From Coriobacteriales bacterium OH1046 (lineage in GTDB: Bacteria > Actinomycetota > Coriobacteriia > Coriobacteriales > Atopobiaceae), in NCBI GenBank assembly GCA_004010535.1, contig RQYE01000001.1, positions 1-64,000 of the forward strand: a stretch of 64,000 nucleotides of DNA. The letters are read 5' to 3'. Positions 47,317-56,766 of the stretch are shown here, in pieces. The notes under the pieces were generated by a model. That model searched no databases, had not been told where the DNA came from, and saw only the letters and a list, made by a program, of their open reading frames with translations. Made by a program: the position numbers and the translations under genes. How positions within the stretch are numbered: the stretch's first letter is position 1; every line of letters begins with the position of its first letter.

Positions 47317-49221
47317 CTAAACCGAGCCCTCCTTCAATTCGCCCGAACGGTATGCGTCGAGCAGACTGCGGAGATCGGCGATCTGCGCCCGGATATCGTT
47401 TCCGGTATCGGAGTCCTTGACCTGCAGCGGCTCGTCCTCGATCTCGAAGCGGTCATCCTCGGAGGTGATGTCGGCGTTGGAGTCGAGGGCGTCCTCGACG
47501 CTCGTGAAGGGCCGGTGCGCCTTGATGCGCATGCCATTGGGGTCGGAGATGAGCGTGTAGCCCGCGATGCCCGTCCTCTTGTGGTAGGCGCGGCAGAAGC
47601 CCCCGTCGATGACGATGAGGCGCCCCCCTGCCTTGAGGGGGCTCTCGCCTGCCCCCGCGTGGATGGGCGTATGGCCGTTGATGATGTGGCTGTGGGCGCC
47701 TGCCAGGCCGAACTCGGCGAGGAGCATGTCGCAGACCTCGGGATTCTTGGTGAGCTCGTAGTAGGCGTCCTGCGGCTCTCCCCACGTGCTCCGGTCGGTC
47801 AGGTAGGCGTGCTCGAAGGTCTTGACGATGCGGCCCGACATAGGCGAGTAGCGTCCGCACCACAGATACCACATCCAGTCGAGCGCGTCGGGATCGTGTG
47901 TCGACCAGGCTCTCCGCGCGATGCGATCGACGAGGTCGAGGTACGCGCGGCCTGCATAACGCGTGCCCTTGTACGCGATCTGGGCGAGACCGCCGTCCTC
48001 CTCCATGGGGATGCAGCCGTGGAAGAGCACGTTGCCGTTGCGGATGAGGTAGGCGGAACCGTGATCGTAGAGGAATCTGATGTGCTTCTCGAGACGCTGC
48101 GAGGAGCGGATGCTCTCGGTGATGCCGGACATGACGGCCTGCTCCTCGGGAGCGAGCCCGTAGGGATCGGCCGGATCGACGGTGGGGAACTCGCGCGTGC
48201 GCATCTTGTAGACGCGGCCGCCGATCTCGACGGCACCCTGCTCGGGATCGACCTTATGCAGGAGGAGGCGGTCGTCCATCCCCCATTCGGGATGGCGTCC
48301 GATCAGCGCGCCCTCGAGCTTGAAGAGGATGACGTCGACGGCCTTCTCGACGGCGCTCATGCCATCGTCTGCGGTGTAGGTGCGCTCGGCGAAGAGATAG
48401 AGCTCCCGAAGGCTCACCCCGTAGGCCTTCTCGAGGATATCGAGCGTGCCGTAGTGGATGTTGGTCCGGATGACGCCGGCTATGCAGGCCTCCGATCCCG
48501 CCGCCGCACCCATCCAGAGCACATCGTGGTTGCCCCATTGGATGTCGACGGAATGGTAGTCGATGAGCCGGTCGATGATGGTGTCGGCGCGTGGGCCGCG
48601 GTCGAAGAAGTCGCCCACCATGTGGAGGCGATCGACGGCGAGGCGCTTGATGAGCGTGCAGGCGGAGACGATGAAATCCTCCGCCGATCCCGTATCGATG
48701 ATGGAGTCGACGATACGGCTGTGGTAGATCTGGCGGGTGGCGCGCTCGTCATGGGTGGCATGGAGAAGCTCGTCGATGATGTATGCGTATGCTACCGGCA
48801 TGGCCTTGCGCACCTTGGAACGGGTGTAGGCATAGGACAGGTGCCGCGCCAGGCGCATGAGGCGCATGAGGGTGATGGCGAGGATACGGTCGCCTCCGCC
48901 GCACTCGGCGTGCAGCCGGGCGAGCTTCTCGCGCGGATAGTAGATGAGGGTGCAGAGATCCGCCTGCTCGTCGGGGGTGAGCTCGTAGCGGAAGATGCGG
49001 CCCACGCGCTCGCGGATGACGCCGGAGCAGTTGTTGAGGATGTGGTTGAACGCCTCGTACTCGCCATGGACGTCGCTCATGAAATGCTCGGTCGCCCGCG
49101 GCAGGTTGAGGATCGCCTCGAGGTTGATGATCTCGGTGTAGACGGTCTGGATGGTGGGGAACTTCTCGGAGAGGAGCGTGAGATATTTGCGCTGGTCGGG
49201 TGTCATCTCTACCTCATCCAT
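47317..49221 (-). CDS. fbp: Class III fructose-1,6-bisphosphatase
   Basis: 634 aa, gluconeogenic enzyme hydrolysing fructose-1,6-bisphosphate. This is the Firmicute-type class III enzyme (PF06874): it has phosphoesterase motifs MSDVHGEYEAF, VGDFFDRGP and WGNHDVLWMG. The N-terminus MDEVEMTPDQRKYL is normal; the first ATG has a weak site and ATG 49206 is a possible alternative. It is not paired with other glycolytic genes. Its presence in place of class I/II is common in anaerobic Gram-positives. Confidence 0.95.
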   Translation of the reverse strand: MDEVEMTPDQRKYLTLLSEKFPTIQTVYTEIINLEAILNLPRATEHFMSDVHGEYEAFNHILNNCSGVIRERVGRIFRYELTPDEQADLCTLIYYPREKLARLHAECGGGDRILAITLMRLMRLARHLSYAYTRSKVRKAMPVAYAYIIDELLHATHDERATRQIYHSRIVDSIIDTGSAEDFIVSACTLIKRLAVDRLHMVGDFFDRGPRADTIIDRLIDYHSVDIQWGNHDVLWMGAAAGSEACIAGVIRTNIHYGTLDILEKAYGVSLRELYLFAERTYTADDGMSAVEKAVDVILFKLEGALIGRHPEWGMDDRLLLHKVDPEQGAVEIGGRVYKMRTREFPTVDPADPYGLAPEEQAVMSGITESIRSSQRLEKHIRFLYDHGSAYLIRNGNVLFHGCIPMEEDGGLAQIAYKGTRYAGRAYLDLVDRIARRAWSTHDPDALDWMWYLWCGRYSPMSGRIVKTFEHAYLTDRSTWGEPQDAYYELTKNPEVCDMLLAEFGLAGAHSHIINGHTPIHAGAGESPLKAGGRLIVIDGGFCRAYHKRTGIAGYTLISDPNGMRIKAHRPFTSVEDALDSNADITSEDDRFEIEDEPLQVKDSDTGNDIRAQIADLRSLLDAYRSGELKEGSV

Positions 49222-49334
49222 TCGAGCAGACAGGGGGTTCCGCCCCCATTATCGCGTGGAAGGCCGTGCACGGACCCTCTCTTTACGCAAGCGACACGAA
49301 ATGCGCGGGGAGATGGCGGTCTGAGGGCTCTCGA

Positions 49335-50093
49335 TCACTTCTTGATGGCGCGCACGGCAAGGTAGGTTTGGATGTCGAGGTCGTGGAGATGCCCCTCGCC
49401 GTTGGTGTCCTCGTAGAGGTCGTCGATGGTGAAGCCGGCACGCAGAAGCCCGCCGAGCATCTCGTCGAGGTTGTGGCTGAATTGCACGCCCGCGTCATCG
49501 GCCGCGAGCAGCGCCGCTTGGTCCTCGTTCACCGTGGGGTCGAAAGGCTGCCTGAAGACGACGTGCTTCTCATCGGCCGAGACGATGTAGTTGATGATGG
49601 TATCGAAGCCGGTGAGCAGGATTCCACCAGGTCGGAGCACCCGCGCGACCTCGTGCCAGATCGGCTCGACAGCGCGCACATAGCAGAGCGATACCGGATT
49701 GAACACGAGATCGAAGCAGCCATCCGGAAAGGGGAGGGGCTCGGTCATGTCGGCGCGGACGGTATCTACCTCATACCCCTCGCGCTCGGCCACCATGCGC
49801 TCGCTTTCGAGCTGCGCGGGCGTGTAGTCGAGCACGGTGACCTCGGCTCCTGCGGCCTTGAAGATGGGGATCTGCTGGCCGCCGCCCGAAGCGAGCCCCA
49901 GCACCCGCGCGCCGTCGAGTTCGCCGAACCACACAGGGGGCACCGTCTTGACGGGAGTGAGCTTGACCTCCCAATCACCGGCGCATGCGTGCAGGTAGGT
50001 TTCGTGCGAGATGGGGCTGCCCCACTCCCAGCCCTCATCGATCCAGCGGCCTATCGCCTCGGCGTTGATATCGGTATAGCTTCGTTCGTCCAT
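49335..50093 (-). CDS. Class I SAM-dependent methyltransferase
   Basis: 252 aa. The SAM-binding motif is VLGLASGGGQQIPIF, followed by VLDYTPAQLESER and ADMTEPLPFPDGCFDLVF, typical of the UbiE/Methyltransf_11 class. ATG 50093 follows GGAGG by 6 nt; a longer start lacks one. The substrate is not predictable. It is monocistronic and divergent from the ileS leader. Confidence 0.85.
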   Translation of the reverse strand: MDERSYTDINAEAIGRWIDEGWEWGSPISHETYLHACAGDWEVKLTPVKTVPPVWFGELDGARVLGLASGGGQQIPIFKAAGAEVTVLDYTPAQLESERMVAEREGYEVDTVRADMTEPLPFPDGCFDLVFNPVSLCYVRAVEPIWHEVARVLRPGGILLTGFDTIINYIVSADEKHVVFRQPFDPTVNEDQAALLAADDAGVQFSHNLDEMLGGLLRAGFTIDDLYEDTNGEGHLHDLDIQTYLAVRAIKK

Positions 50094-50169
50094 AGGAGCC
50101 TCCACAGGCCGTTCCGGTCTTAGAGAAGTATACAGAATGCGCATGATCGCCGGGCAACGTCCCCGGCGG

Positions 50170-50323
50170 CTGTACAGTCGCTAACGCTCATGCTGGGAAA
50201 ACGCGCCGAGAGGGGCTTCAATGAGAGCCTGCAATCTGCATTTTCCCAGCAATGCCTTCAGCGACTGCACAGTCACCATCACCTGTGCTGGGCAAACGCG
50301 CTGGAATAAGCTTCCCGGGCAGA
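50170..50323. repeat. Imperfect tandem repeat with 95-bp period
   Basis: CTGTACAGTC (50170-50179) and TGCTGGGAAAACGCGC (from 50191) recur 95 bp later as CTGCACAGTC (50265-50274) and TGCTGGGCAAACGCGC (from 50286), with the same spacing and a following GCTTC. Between them, TGCTGGGAAAA (50191-50201) and TTTTCCCAGCA (50241-50251) are perfect reverse complements. It lies between the methyltransferase and ileS. Confidence 0.65.
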
Positions 50324-50486
50324 CCCTTGGCAAAGAATTCGCAGGATGGGTCCTCGTGGCGGCACCGTCGCCAGCCGGCCTCCTGCAGAGTCCATGATGG
50401 TGAAAGAACCCTCGCTCTTCCCATGGTCGCATGGTAGAATACCAACTCAGTGCGTCGACGGGGACGCGTCTTCGGGACCCGTGCGT

Positions 50487-50700
50487 TTGACAGAGAGCGG
50501 AGCAGCTGAGATTCCGCATGCGCGCGCCCGAAGGTATCACCCCTGAGCAGCGGCCCGAACACGCTCGCGCGCCAGTAGACGTCGCCGGAATGACCGCCGA
50601 GACAGGTCGGCCGAGTATTGCGGGATCCCGCACGCTGGGTGATTCGAGCGAGGCACGTTCGAAGCGCTTCGTCCCAGCATAGGGGCAGGCGCTTTTTTCG
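50487..50700 (+). promoter_or_regulatory. T-box leader of ileS, specifier ATC
   Basis: The leader has AGAGAG (50492-50497), then a GCGGA/TCCGC hairpin, then a specifier-loop-like GAAGGTATCACCCCTGAG with ATC (50536-50538), the codon of tRNA-Ile. Downstream, GCTGGG (50634-50639) pairs with CCCAGC (50673-50678) and GAGCG pairs with CGCTT, leaving a bulge TGATTC in the position of the T-box TGGNACC. AAGCGC (50662-50667) and GCGCTT (50689-50694) with a following TTTT form the competing terminator. TAGAAT at 50435-50440 may be the -10. The helices match the T-box plan but the bulge departs from TGGN, so the tRNA 3' end contact is not the consensus one. Confidence 0.72.
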
Positions 50701-50724
50701 TGCCTGCGGAATTGGAGGATAAGC

Positions 50725-53544
50725 GTGGCGAACGAGTATAAGGAAACGACCAACTTGCCGACCACCGGCTTCCCCATGCGCGGAAACCTCGCGCAGAACG
50801 AGCCCAAGCGTCTTGCGGCGTGGGAGAAGGCCGGCGTCTACGAGCTCCTGCTTAAAAAGAATGCGGGGCACGATCGGTTCGTGCTCCACGACGGCCCCCC
50901 CTACGCCAACGGGCCCATCCATATCGGCCACGCCCAGAACAAGATCTCCAAGGATATCATCAACCGCTTCTGGGCCATGCAGGGCAAGGAAACGCCCTAT
51001 GTTCCCGGGTGGGATTGCCACGGGCTTCCCATCGAGCACAAGGTCGAGGATATGGTCGGCGCCGAGAGGTTCCGCCAGCTCCCCATCGAGAAGATCCGCG
51101 AGATGTGCCGCGCCCTGGCTGTCGAGCAGGTCGATACCCAGCGCGAGGGCTTCAAACGTCTCGGCGTGCTCGGCGAGTGGGACAATCCCTACCTCACCTA
51201 CACCAACGACTACGACGCCACCGATATCGAGATCTTCAAGGCCATCTTCGATTCCGGGGCCATCTACCGCGGCCGCAAACCGGTGCATTGGTGCAGCCAT
51301 TGCCACACGGCGCTCGCCGAGGCCGAGATCGAGTACGCCGACGAGATGTCGCCGGCCATCTTCGTGCGTTTCGAGATGACCACGGCGCCCATCGGTCTCG
51401 AGGCGTGGGAGGGCAGGCTCAACGTGGCCATCTGGACCACCACGCCGTGGACGCTCCCCGCCGACGACGCCGTCATCCTGCATCCCGAGGCGTTCTACGT
51501 GGCCGTCGAGCACGAGGGCGCCGCCTATATCTTCGCCGAGGCCCTCTGGGAGAGGTGCGCGGCCACGTTCGGCTGGGAGGACGCGCGCTTGGTGGTCGGA
51601 GCCGATGGCGATGTCTGGCGCGCGACGGGCGCCGACCTCGTCGAGAACCGCTACCGGCAGCCCATCTTCGGCGACCAGGGCGAGGAGGGCGTGTTCATCT
51701 ACGCCGACTACGTCACCCTCGAGGATGGAACCGGCATCGTCCACTCCGCGCCCGGCCATGGCGTCGACGACTACCTTGCCGGCATGAGGTTCGGCGTGCC
51801 CGTGGTCATGCCCGTCGATGATGACAGCCGCTTCTTCAAGGGCGAGGGCATGGGGACCGGCGGCCCCTTCTCCGGCATGGAGGTCAACGAGGCGAATCCG
51901 GCCATCATCGCATGGCTCGAGGAGCGCGGCGCGCTCATCATGCATGAGGATATCTCCCACAGCTACCCGCACTGCTGGCGCTGCAAGAACCCCGTGATCT
52001 TCCGCGCCACGAGCCAGTGGTTCGTCTCGATGGACGATACGGGCCTCAGGAATCAGGCGCTCTCCGAGCTCGGGAAGGTCAGGTTCTATCCCGCCAACTC
52101 CATCAAGCGCATCGGCTCCATGGTCGAGGCGCGCCCCGACTGGTGCATCTCGCGCCAGCGCAACTGGGGCGTCCCCATCCCGGCGTTCACCTGCGAGGAC
52201 TGCGGCGAGACCGTCATGGATGACAAGACGCTCGATGCCACGATCAAGCTCTTCCGGGAGCAGGGGTCCGACCGCTGGTTCACCGATGATCCCGCGAGCT
52301 ATCTCGGCGATGCCTGCGTCTGCCCCGCATGCGGCGGCCACCACCTCAAGCCCGGACGCGACATCCTCGACGTGTGGTGGGATTCCGGCGTCAGCCATAC
52401 CGCCGTCTGCCGCCACCGCGACAATCTCAAGTTCCCGGCAGACATCTACCTCGAGGGCTCCGACCAGCATCGCGGCTGGTTCATGAGCTCGCTCATCACG
52501 AGCGTGGGCGCCTACGGCGTCGCCCCCTACAAGGCCGTCATCTCCCAGGGCTTCGCCATGGATGGCCAGGGCCGCAAGATGTCCAAGAGCCTGGGCAACG
52601 TCATCGACCCCAATGCCGAGTGCGACAAGCGCGGCGCCGATATCCTGCGCCTGTGGGTGACCTCGGTCGACACGTCCGTCGACGTGCCCGTCGACAGCGC
52701 GATCCTCGATCACGTGGGGGAGGCGTACCGCAGCTTCCGCAACAACTTCAAGTTCCTGCTCGGCGAGCTCGAGGGCCAGTTCGATCCCGCGACCGATGCC
52801 GTGCCCTTCGATGAGCTGCTGCCTTTCGACAAGCTCATGCTCGCGCGCGCCTGCGAGGTCCACGACCTCGTGACCGAGGCCTACCGATCCTACCGCTTCA
52901 ACGTGGTCTACCGCACCCTCTACGACTTCGTCGTGACCGAGCTCTCCCACGGCTACCTCAACGCGACCAAGGATCGCGTGTACTGCGGCGGCGCGAGCTC
53001 CTTCGAGCGCAGGAGCGCCCAGACCGTATGGGCGGCGCTGCTCTCGCTGCTGCTCTCCGACTTGCAGCCCATCCTCGTCTACACCACCGACGAGGTCATG
53101 GCGTACCTTCCCGCGTCGCTGCGCCAGGGCCAGATCTATGCCGCGCTGCTCGATTGGTACGAGGCCCCGCTCGCCCCTGCCGCCTATGAGGGCTACCTGC
53201 CCGCCTACAATGCCCTTGCCGAGGCGCGCGCCGCCTTTACCAAAGCCTATGAGCTTGCGGTGGATTCCCTGCCCGAGAAATCCTCCCAAGCCGCACGCGC
53301 CGAGCTCACGGTGCCCTCGGAGCTCTATGCGCAGCTTGCAGGAGACCACGCCTGCGACCTTGCGGAGGTCTTCGTCTGCTCCGAGGTCGCCATCGAGCAG
53401 GACGGGGAGCTCGCCTGCACGGTCCTTCCCGCCCACGGCGAGAAGTGCCCGCGCTGCTGGAACTGGCGCACGCTGGGCGCGGATGGCCTCTGCGCGCGCT
53501 GCTCCGACGCCGTGCGCGCGTACCGGTCCGCCCGGATAGGGTAG
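50725..53544 (+). CDS. ileS: Isoleucyl-tRNA synthetase
   Basis: 939 aa, class I synthetase with Val editing. The HIGH motif is GPIHIGHAQN, KMSKS is GRKMSKSLGN, and the editing domain includes WTTTPWTLPADDA. The C-terminus has the zinc CPRCWNWRTLGADGLCARC. GTG 50725 is preceded by GGAGG and is the last codon of the T-box leader region. It is followed after 9 bp by lspA, so the two may share a transcript. Confidence 0.97.
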   Translation: MANEYKETTNLPTTGFPMRGNLAQNEPKRLAAWEKAGVYELLLKKNAGHDRFVLHDGPPYANGPIHIGHAQNKISKDIINRFWAMQGKETPYVPGWDCHGLPIEHKVEDMVGAERFRQLPIEKIREMCRALAVEQVDTQREGFKRLGVLGEWDNPYLTYTNDYDATDIEIFKAIFDSGAIYRGRKPVHWCSHCHTALAEAEIEYADEMSPAIFVRFEMTTAPIGLEAWEGRLNVAIWTTTPWTLPADDAVILHPEAFYVAVEHEGAAYIFAEALWERCAATFGWEDARLVVGADGDVWRATGADLVENRYRQPIFGDQGEEGVFIYADYVTLEDGTGIVHSAPGHGVDDYLAGMRFGVPVVMPVDDDSRFFKGEGMGTGGPFSGMEVNEANPAIIAWLEERGALIMHEDISHSYPHCWRCKNPVIFRATSQWFVSMDDTGLRNQALSELGKVRFYPANSIKRIGSMVEARPDWCISRQRNWGVPIPAFTCEDCGETVMDDKTLDATIKLFREQGSDRWFTDDPASYLGDACVCPACGGHHLKPGRDILDVWWDSGVSHTAVCRHRDNLKFPADIYLEGSDQHRGWFMSSLITSVGAYGVAPYKAVISQGFAMDGQGRKMSKSLGNVIDPNAECDKRGADILRLWVTSVDTSVDVPVDSAILDHVGEAYRSFRNNFKFLLGELEGQFDPATDAVPFDELLPFDKLMLARACEVHDLVTEAYRSYRFNVVYRTLYDFVVTELSHGYLNATKDRVYCGGASSFERRSAQTVWAALLSLLLSDLQPILVYTTDEVMAYLPASLRQGQIYAALLDWYEAPLAPAAYEGYLPAYNALAEARAAFTKAYELAVDSLPEKSSQAARAELTVPSELYAQLAGDHACDLAEVFVCSEVAIEQDGELACTVLPAHGEKCPRCWNWRTLGADGLCARCSDAVRAYRSARIG

Positions 53545-53553
53545 GCGGCTGAC

Positions 53554-54063
53554 GTGGCGCGTCCAGGCTCATCGGCATGCCGCGGTGCGCGGGTCGTGGC
53601 ATTCTGGCTGGCGGTTATGCTGGTGACGCTTCTCGATCAGGCCACCAAAGCGGTCGTGCGGCAGCTCCTCCAGGTCGAAGGGGCCACGCGGGAGTTCATC
53701 CCGCATGTCATGGAGCTGCGCCTCGTGTACAACACGGGCGCGGCCTTCTCCATCGGCCGGGGTGCGAGCCCCATCTTCATCGTCCTCGCCATCATCGTGC
53801 TCGTCCTGACGGCCGTCTTCGTCTGGCGCGCCTCGGATGTTCCCCTGTCCCTCGCCATATCGATGGGCTGCGTGGCCGGAGGGGGCCTCGGCAACATGAT
53901 CGACCGCATCATCAGCGGCGCCGTGACCGATTTCTTCTGCACCACCTTCATCGACTTCGCCGTCTTCAACGTGGCGGATATCTTCGTGACCTGCGGCTTG
54001 GCGGTGACCTTCATCCTCCTCGCGCGCTTCGACTCCGCGTCATCCAAGCAGGGGCGCGCCTGA
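53554..54063 (+). CDS. lspA: Lipoprotein signal peptidase (signal peptidase II)
   Basis: 169 aa with four membrane segments. It cuts signal peptides of prolipoproteins in the membrane. The catalytic aspartates are in GGLGNMIDR and FNVADIF, and the conserved VYNTGAAFS is present. It begins at GTG 53554. Its stop TGA overlaps the ATG of the next gene by one base. Confidence 0.95.
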   Translation: MARPGSSACRGARVVAFWLAVMLVTLLDQATKAVVRQLLQVEGATREFIPHVMELRLVYNTGAAFSIGRGASPIFIVLAIIVLVLTAVFVWRASDVPLSLAISMGCVAGGGLGNMIDRIISGAVTDFFCTTFIDFAVFNVADIFVTCGLAVTFILLARFDSASSKQGRA

Positions 54064-55088
54064 TGCCGCACCTGATCTCGATGGTCGATCTCGCGCGCGA
54101 CGGCATGCGCCTCGATGCCTTCCTCGCCACGCTCGAGGGGGCTCCCTCGCGCTCCGCCTGCGCGAAGCTCATCGAGCGGGGGGCGTGCACCATCAATTCC
54201 ACGCTCGCCGCCGATAAGAGCGAGCGCGTCGCCTTGGGCGATACCGTCGAGCTCGACGTCCCTTCCGCGCCTGCGGGGACGGGCCTCCTCGCGCCCAATT
54301 TCGATATCCCGCTCGATATCCGCTACGAGGACGACTGCCTGCTCGTCATATCCAAGCAGGCCGGGCTCGTCTGCCATCCCAGCCCCGGCCACCTCGACGA
54401 TACCCTCGCCAACGCCCTGGTCGCCCATTGCGGGTACGGGCACTTGGGCATGCTGCAGGGAGAAGACAGGCCCGGCATCGTGCATCGCCTCGATCGCGAT
54501 ACCTCGGGGCTTCTGCTCTGTGCCAAAACCGATGCGTGCCAGCAGGCGCTCCAGGACCTCATCCGCCTGCGCGTGCTCGACCGGCGCTACCTCACCTTGG
54601 TGCATGGCTTCATGGCAATGGACTCCGGCACCATCCAGACGGGCATCGCCCGCTCGAGGCGCGACCCCCTGCGTATGTGCGTCTCGAATGATGGCGATGC
54701 CCGCGAGGCCATCACGACCTACCGGACGCTCGAACGCTTCGAGGCGGGGGGCGCAGATGAGGGTTACAGCCTGCTCGAATGCCATCTCTATACGGGGCGC
54801 ACCCATCAGATCAGGGTGCATATGCGCCACGGCGCGCATCCGCTCGTGGGCGACCAGCTCTACGGCAAGGGTACGGAGAGGCAGAATCTCGGGCTCACGC
54901 GGCAGTTCCTGCATTCGTGGAGCGTTGCCTTCGATCATCCCATGACAGGCGAGCGCATCGCCCTCGCCGATCCGCTGCCTGCCGACCTCTCCTCTACGCT
55001 CGCCTCGCTATCATCGCGCTCGATGGGCCGCACGGCCGAGGGGGAGCGCATCCTCGAACGGATCGGCATGGGTGCGCCGCGTGCGTAG
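54063..55088 (+). CDS. RluA-family pseudouridine synthase (RluD-type)
   Basis: 341 aa. It has an N-terminal S4 RNA-binding part (RLDAFLATL), the catalytic HRLDRDTSGLLLCAKTD with Asp, and the C-terminal LYTGRTHQIRVHM. Both RluC and RluD have this layout; neighbour lspA supports the actinobacterial rluD-type assignment. ATG 54063 is coupled to the lspA stop (TGATG). Confidence 0.9.
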   Translation: MPHLISMVDLARDGMRLDAFLATLEGAPSRSACAKLIERGACTINSTLAADKSERVALGDTVELDVPSAPAGTGLLAPNFDIPLDIRYEDDCLLVISKQAGLVCHPSPGHLDDTLANALVAHCGYGHLGMLQGEDRPGIVHRLDRDTSGLLLCAKTDACQQALQDLIRLRVLDRRYLTLVHGFMAMDSGTIQTGIARSRRDPLRMCVSNDGDAREAITTYRTLERFEAGGADEGYSLLECHLYTGRTHQIRVHMRHGAHPLVGDQLYGKGTERQNLGLTRQFLHSWSVAFDHPMTGERIALADPLPADLSSTLASLSSRSMGRTAEGERILERIGMGAPRA

Positions 55089-55146
55089 CCGCCTCCCTCC
55101 CCGTTTCGGCGGCGCGGGGCCCTCGTCCGCGATCCCCTCGATCCGT

Positions 55147-55180
55147 ATCCGCGGTTGCTATGAGCGGGATGTGCTTTTTT
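55147..55180 (+). terminator. Candidate terminator after the pseudouridine synthase
   Basis: ATCCGC (55147-55152) pairs with GCGGGAT (55164-55170) with one bulged base, followed by GTGC and TTTTTT (55175-55180). It would end the ileS-lspA-rluD transcript. Confidence 0.5.
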
Positions 55181-55247
55181 CCCTTCAACCCGAATCATCC
55201 GTGCAAGACGCTAGAATGGGACGAGGCGTCCGAGGATAAGGAGCATC

Positions 55248-56765
55248 ATGGCAACGTTTTTCGCGGGGGAATCCCATACGTTCTCAGAGTATCTGCTGGT
55301 TCCCGGATATTCTTCCACCGATAACATCCCTGCCAATGTCTCCCTGAAGACCCCGCTCGTCAAATTCAAACGCGGTGCGGAGCCGCCGCTCTCCCTCAAC
55401 ATCCCGATGGTATCGGCCATCATGCAGTCGGTCTCGGGACCGCGCATGGCCGTCGCGCTCGCCCAGGAGGGCGGCGTCTCGTTCATCTACGGTTCGCAGC
55501 CCGTCGAGGATGAGGCGGCCATGGTCGCCGAGGTCAAATCCTACAAAGCCGGTTTCGTCGTCTCAGATTCCACGCTCACGCCCGAGAATACCCTTCAGGA
55601 TGTGATCGAGCTGCTCGAGCGAACGGGCCATTCGACCATGCCCGTCACCGAGGATGGCGGCGCCCATGGCAAGCTCTGCGGCATCGTCACGAGCCGCGAT
55701 TACCGCCTCTCGCGCGATGATCGCGCCACCAGGGTCGCCGAGTTCATGACGCCGCTCGAGAAGCTGATCGTGGGCGAGGAGGGCACCACCCTCAAAGAGG
55801 CCAACGATATCATCTGGGAGCACAAGCTCAACACGCTCCCGATCGTCGACCGCATGGGCAACCTCATGCACCTGGTGTTCCGCAAGGATTACGATTCCCA
55901 CAAATCCAATCCCGACGAGCTGCTCGACACGCATAAGCGCTACGTGGTGGGTGCGGGCATCAACACCCGCGACTTCGCCGCACGTGTCCCCGCGCTCGTC
56001 GAGGCCGGTGCGGACGTACTCTGCATCGACTCCTCCGAGGGCTTCACGGAGTGGCAGAAGATCACCCTCGCATGGATCCGCGAGCGCTATGGCGATACCG
56101 TCAAGGTGGGTGCCGGCAATGTGGTGGACGCCGAGGGGTTCCGCTTCCTGGCCGATGCCGGCGCGGATTTCATCAAGGTGGGCATCGGCGGCGGATCGAT
56201 CTGCATCACCCGCGAGCAGAAGGGCATCGGCCGGGGCCAGGCCTCAGCGCTCATCGACGTGTGCGATGCGCGCGACGCGTATTTCGAGGAGACGGGCGTC
56301 TACGTGCCGGTCTGCTCCGACGGCGGCATCGTCTACGATTACCACATGACCCTCGCGCTCGCGATGGGCGCCGATTTCATGATGCTCGGGCGCTATTTCG
56401 CCCGCTTCGACGAGAGCCCCACGCGCCGCGTCAACGTCAACGGCTCCTATATGAAGGAGTACTGGGGCGAGGGCTCCGCGCGTGCCCGCAACTGGCAGCG
56501 CTACGATCTGGGCGGGAGCAAGAAGGGCCTCTCCTTCGTCGAGGGTGTCGATTCCTACGTGCCCTATGCCGGCCCGCTCAAGGAGAACGTGCAGGGGTCG
56601 CTCCTCAAAGTCCGCTCCACGATGTGCAACTGCGGAGCGCGCACCCTCTGCGAGCTGCGCGATAAGGCGAAGATCACGCTCGTCTCCGCCACCTCGCTCG
56701 TCGAGGGCGGTGCGCACGATGTCGTGCTCAAGGACACCGACCAGAGCATCAACTTCCGTTCGTAG
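55248..56765 (+). CDS. guaB: Inosine-5'-monophosphate dehydrogenase
   Basis: 505 aa; oxidises IMP to XMP in the committed step to GTP. Two CBS domains lie at roughly residues 95-215. The catalytic loop is [20 protein letters not shown] with the nucleophile Cys; the end of this loop, RGQ, departs from the usual VPQ/xPQ. The flap [12 protein letters not shown] has Arg and Tyr as in other IMPDHs. ATG 55248 follows AAGGAG. TAGAAT at 55212-55217 may be the -10. Confidence 0.94.
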   Translation: MATFFAGESHTFSEYLLVPGYSSTDNIPANVSLKTPLVKFKRGAEPPLSLNIPMVSAIMQSVSGPRMAVALAQEGGVSFIYGSQPVEDEAAMVAEVKSYKAGFVVSDSTLTPENTLQDVIELLERTGHSTMPVTEDGGAHGKLCGIVTSRDYRLSRDDRATRVAEFMTPLEKLIVGEEGTTLKEANDIIWEHKLNTLPIVDRMGNLMHLVFRKDYDSHKSNPDELLDTHKRYVVGAGINTRDFAARVPALVEAGADVLCIDSSEGFTEWQKITLAWIRERYGDTVKVGAGNVVDAEGFRFLADAGADFIKVGIGGGSICITREQKGIGRGQASALIDVCDARDAYFEETGVYVPVCSDGGIVYDYHMTLALAMGADFMMLGRYFARFDESPTRRVNVNGSYMKEYWGEGSARARNWQRYDLGGSKKGLSFVEGVDSYVPYAGPLKENVQGSLLKVRSTMCNCGARTLCELRDKAKITLVSATSLVEGGAHDVVLKDTDQSINFRS

Positions 56766-56766
56766 C

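Noticed and set aside
49222-49334. Regulatory RNA between fbp and the methyltransferase
   Set aside because: The 113-bp gap shows no stem with T-run, no known motif, and no promoter pair I could defend.
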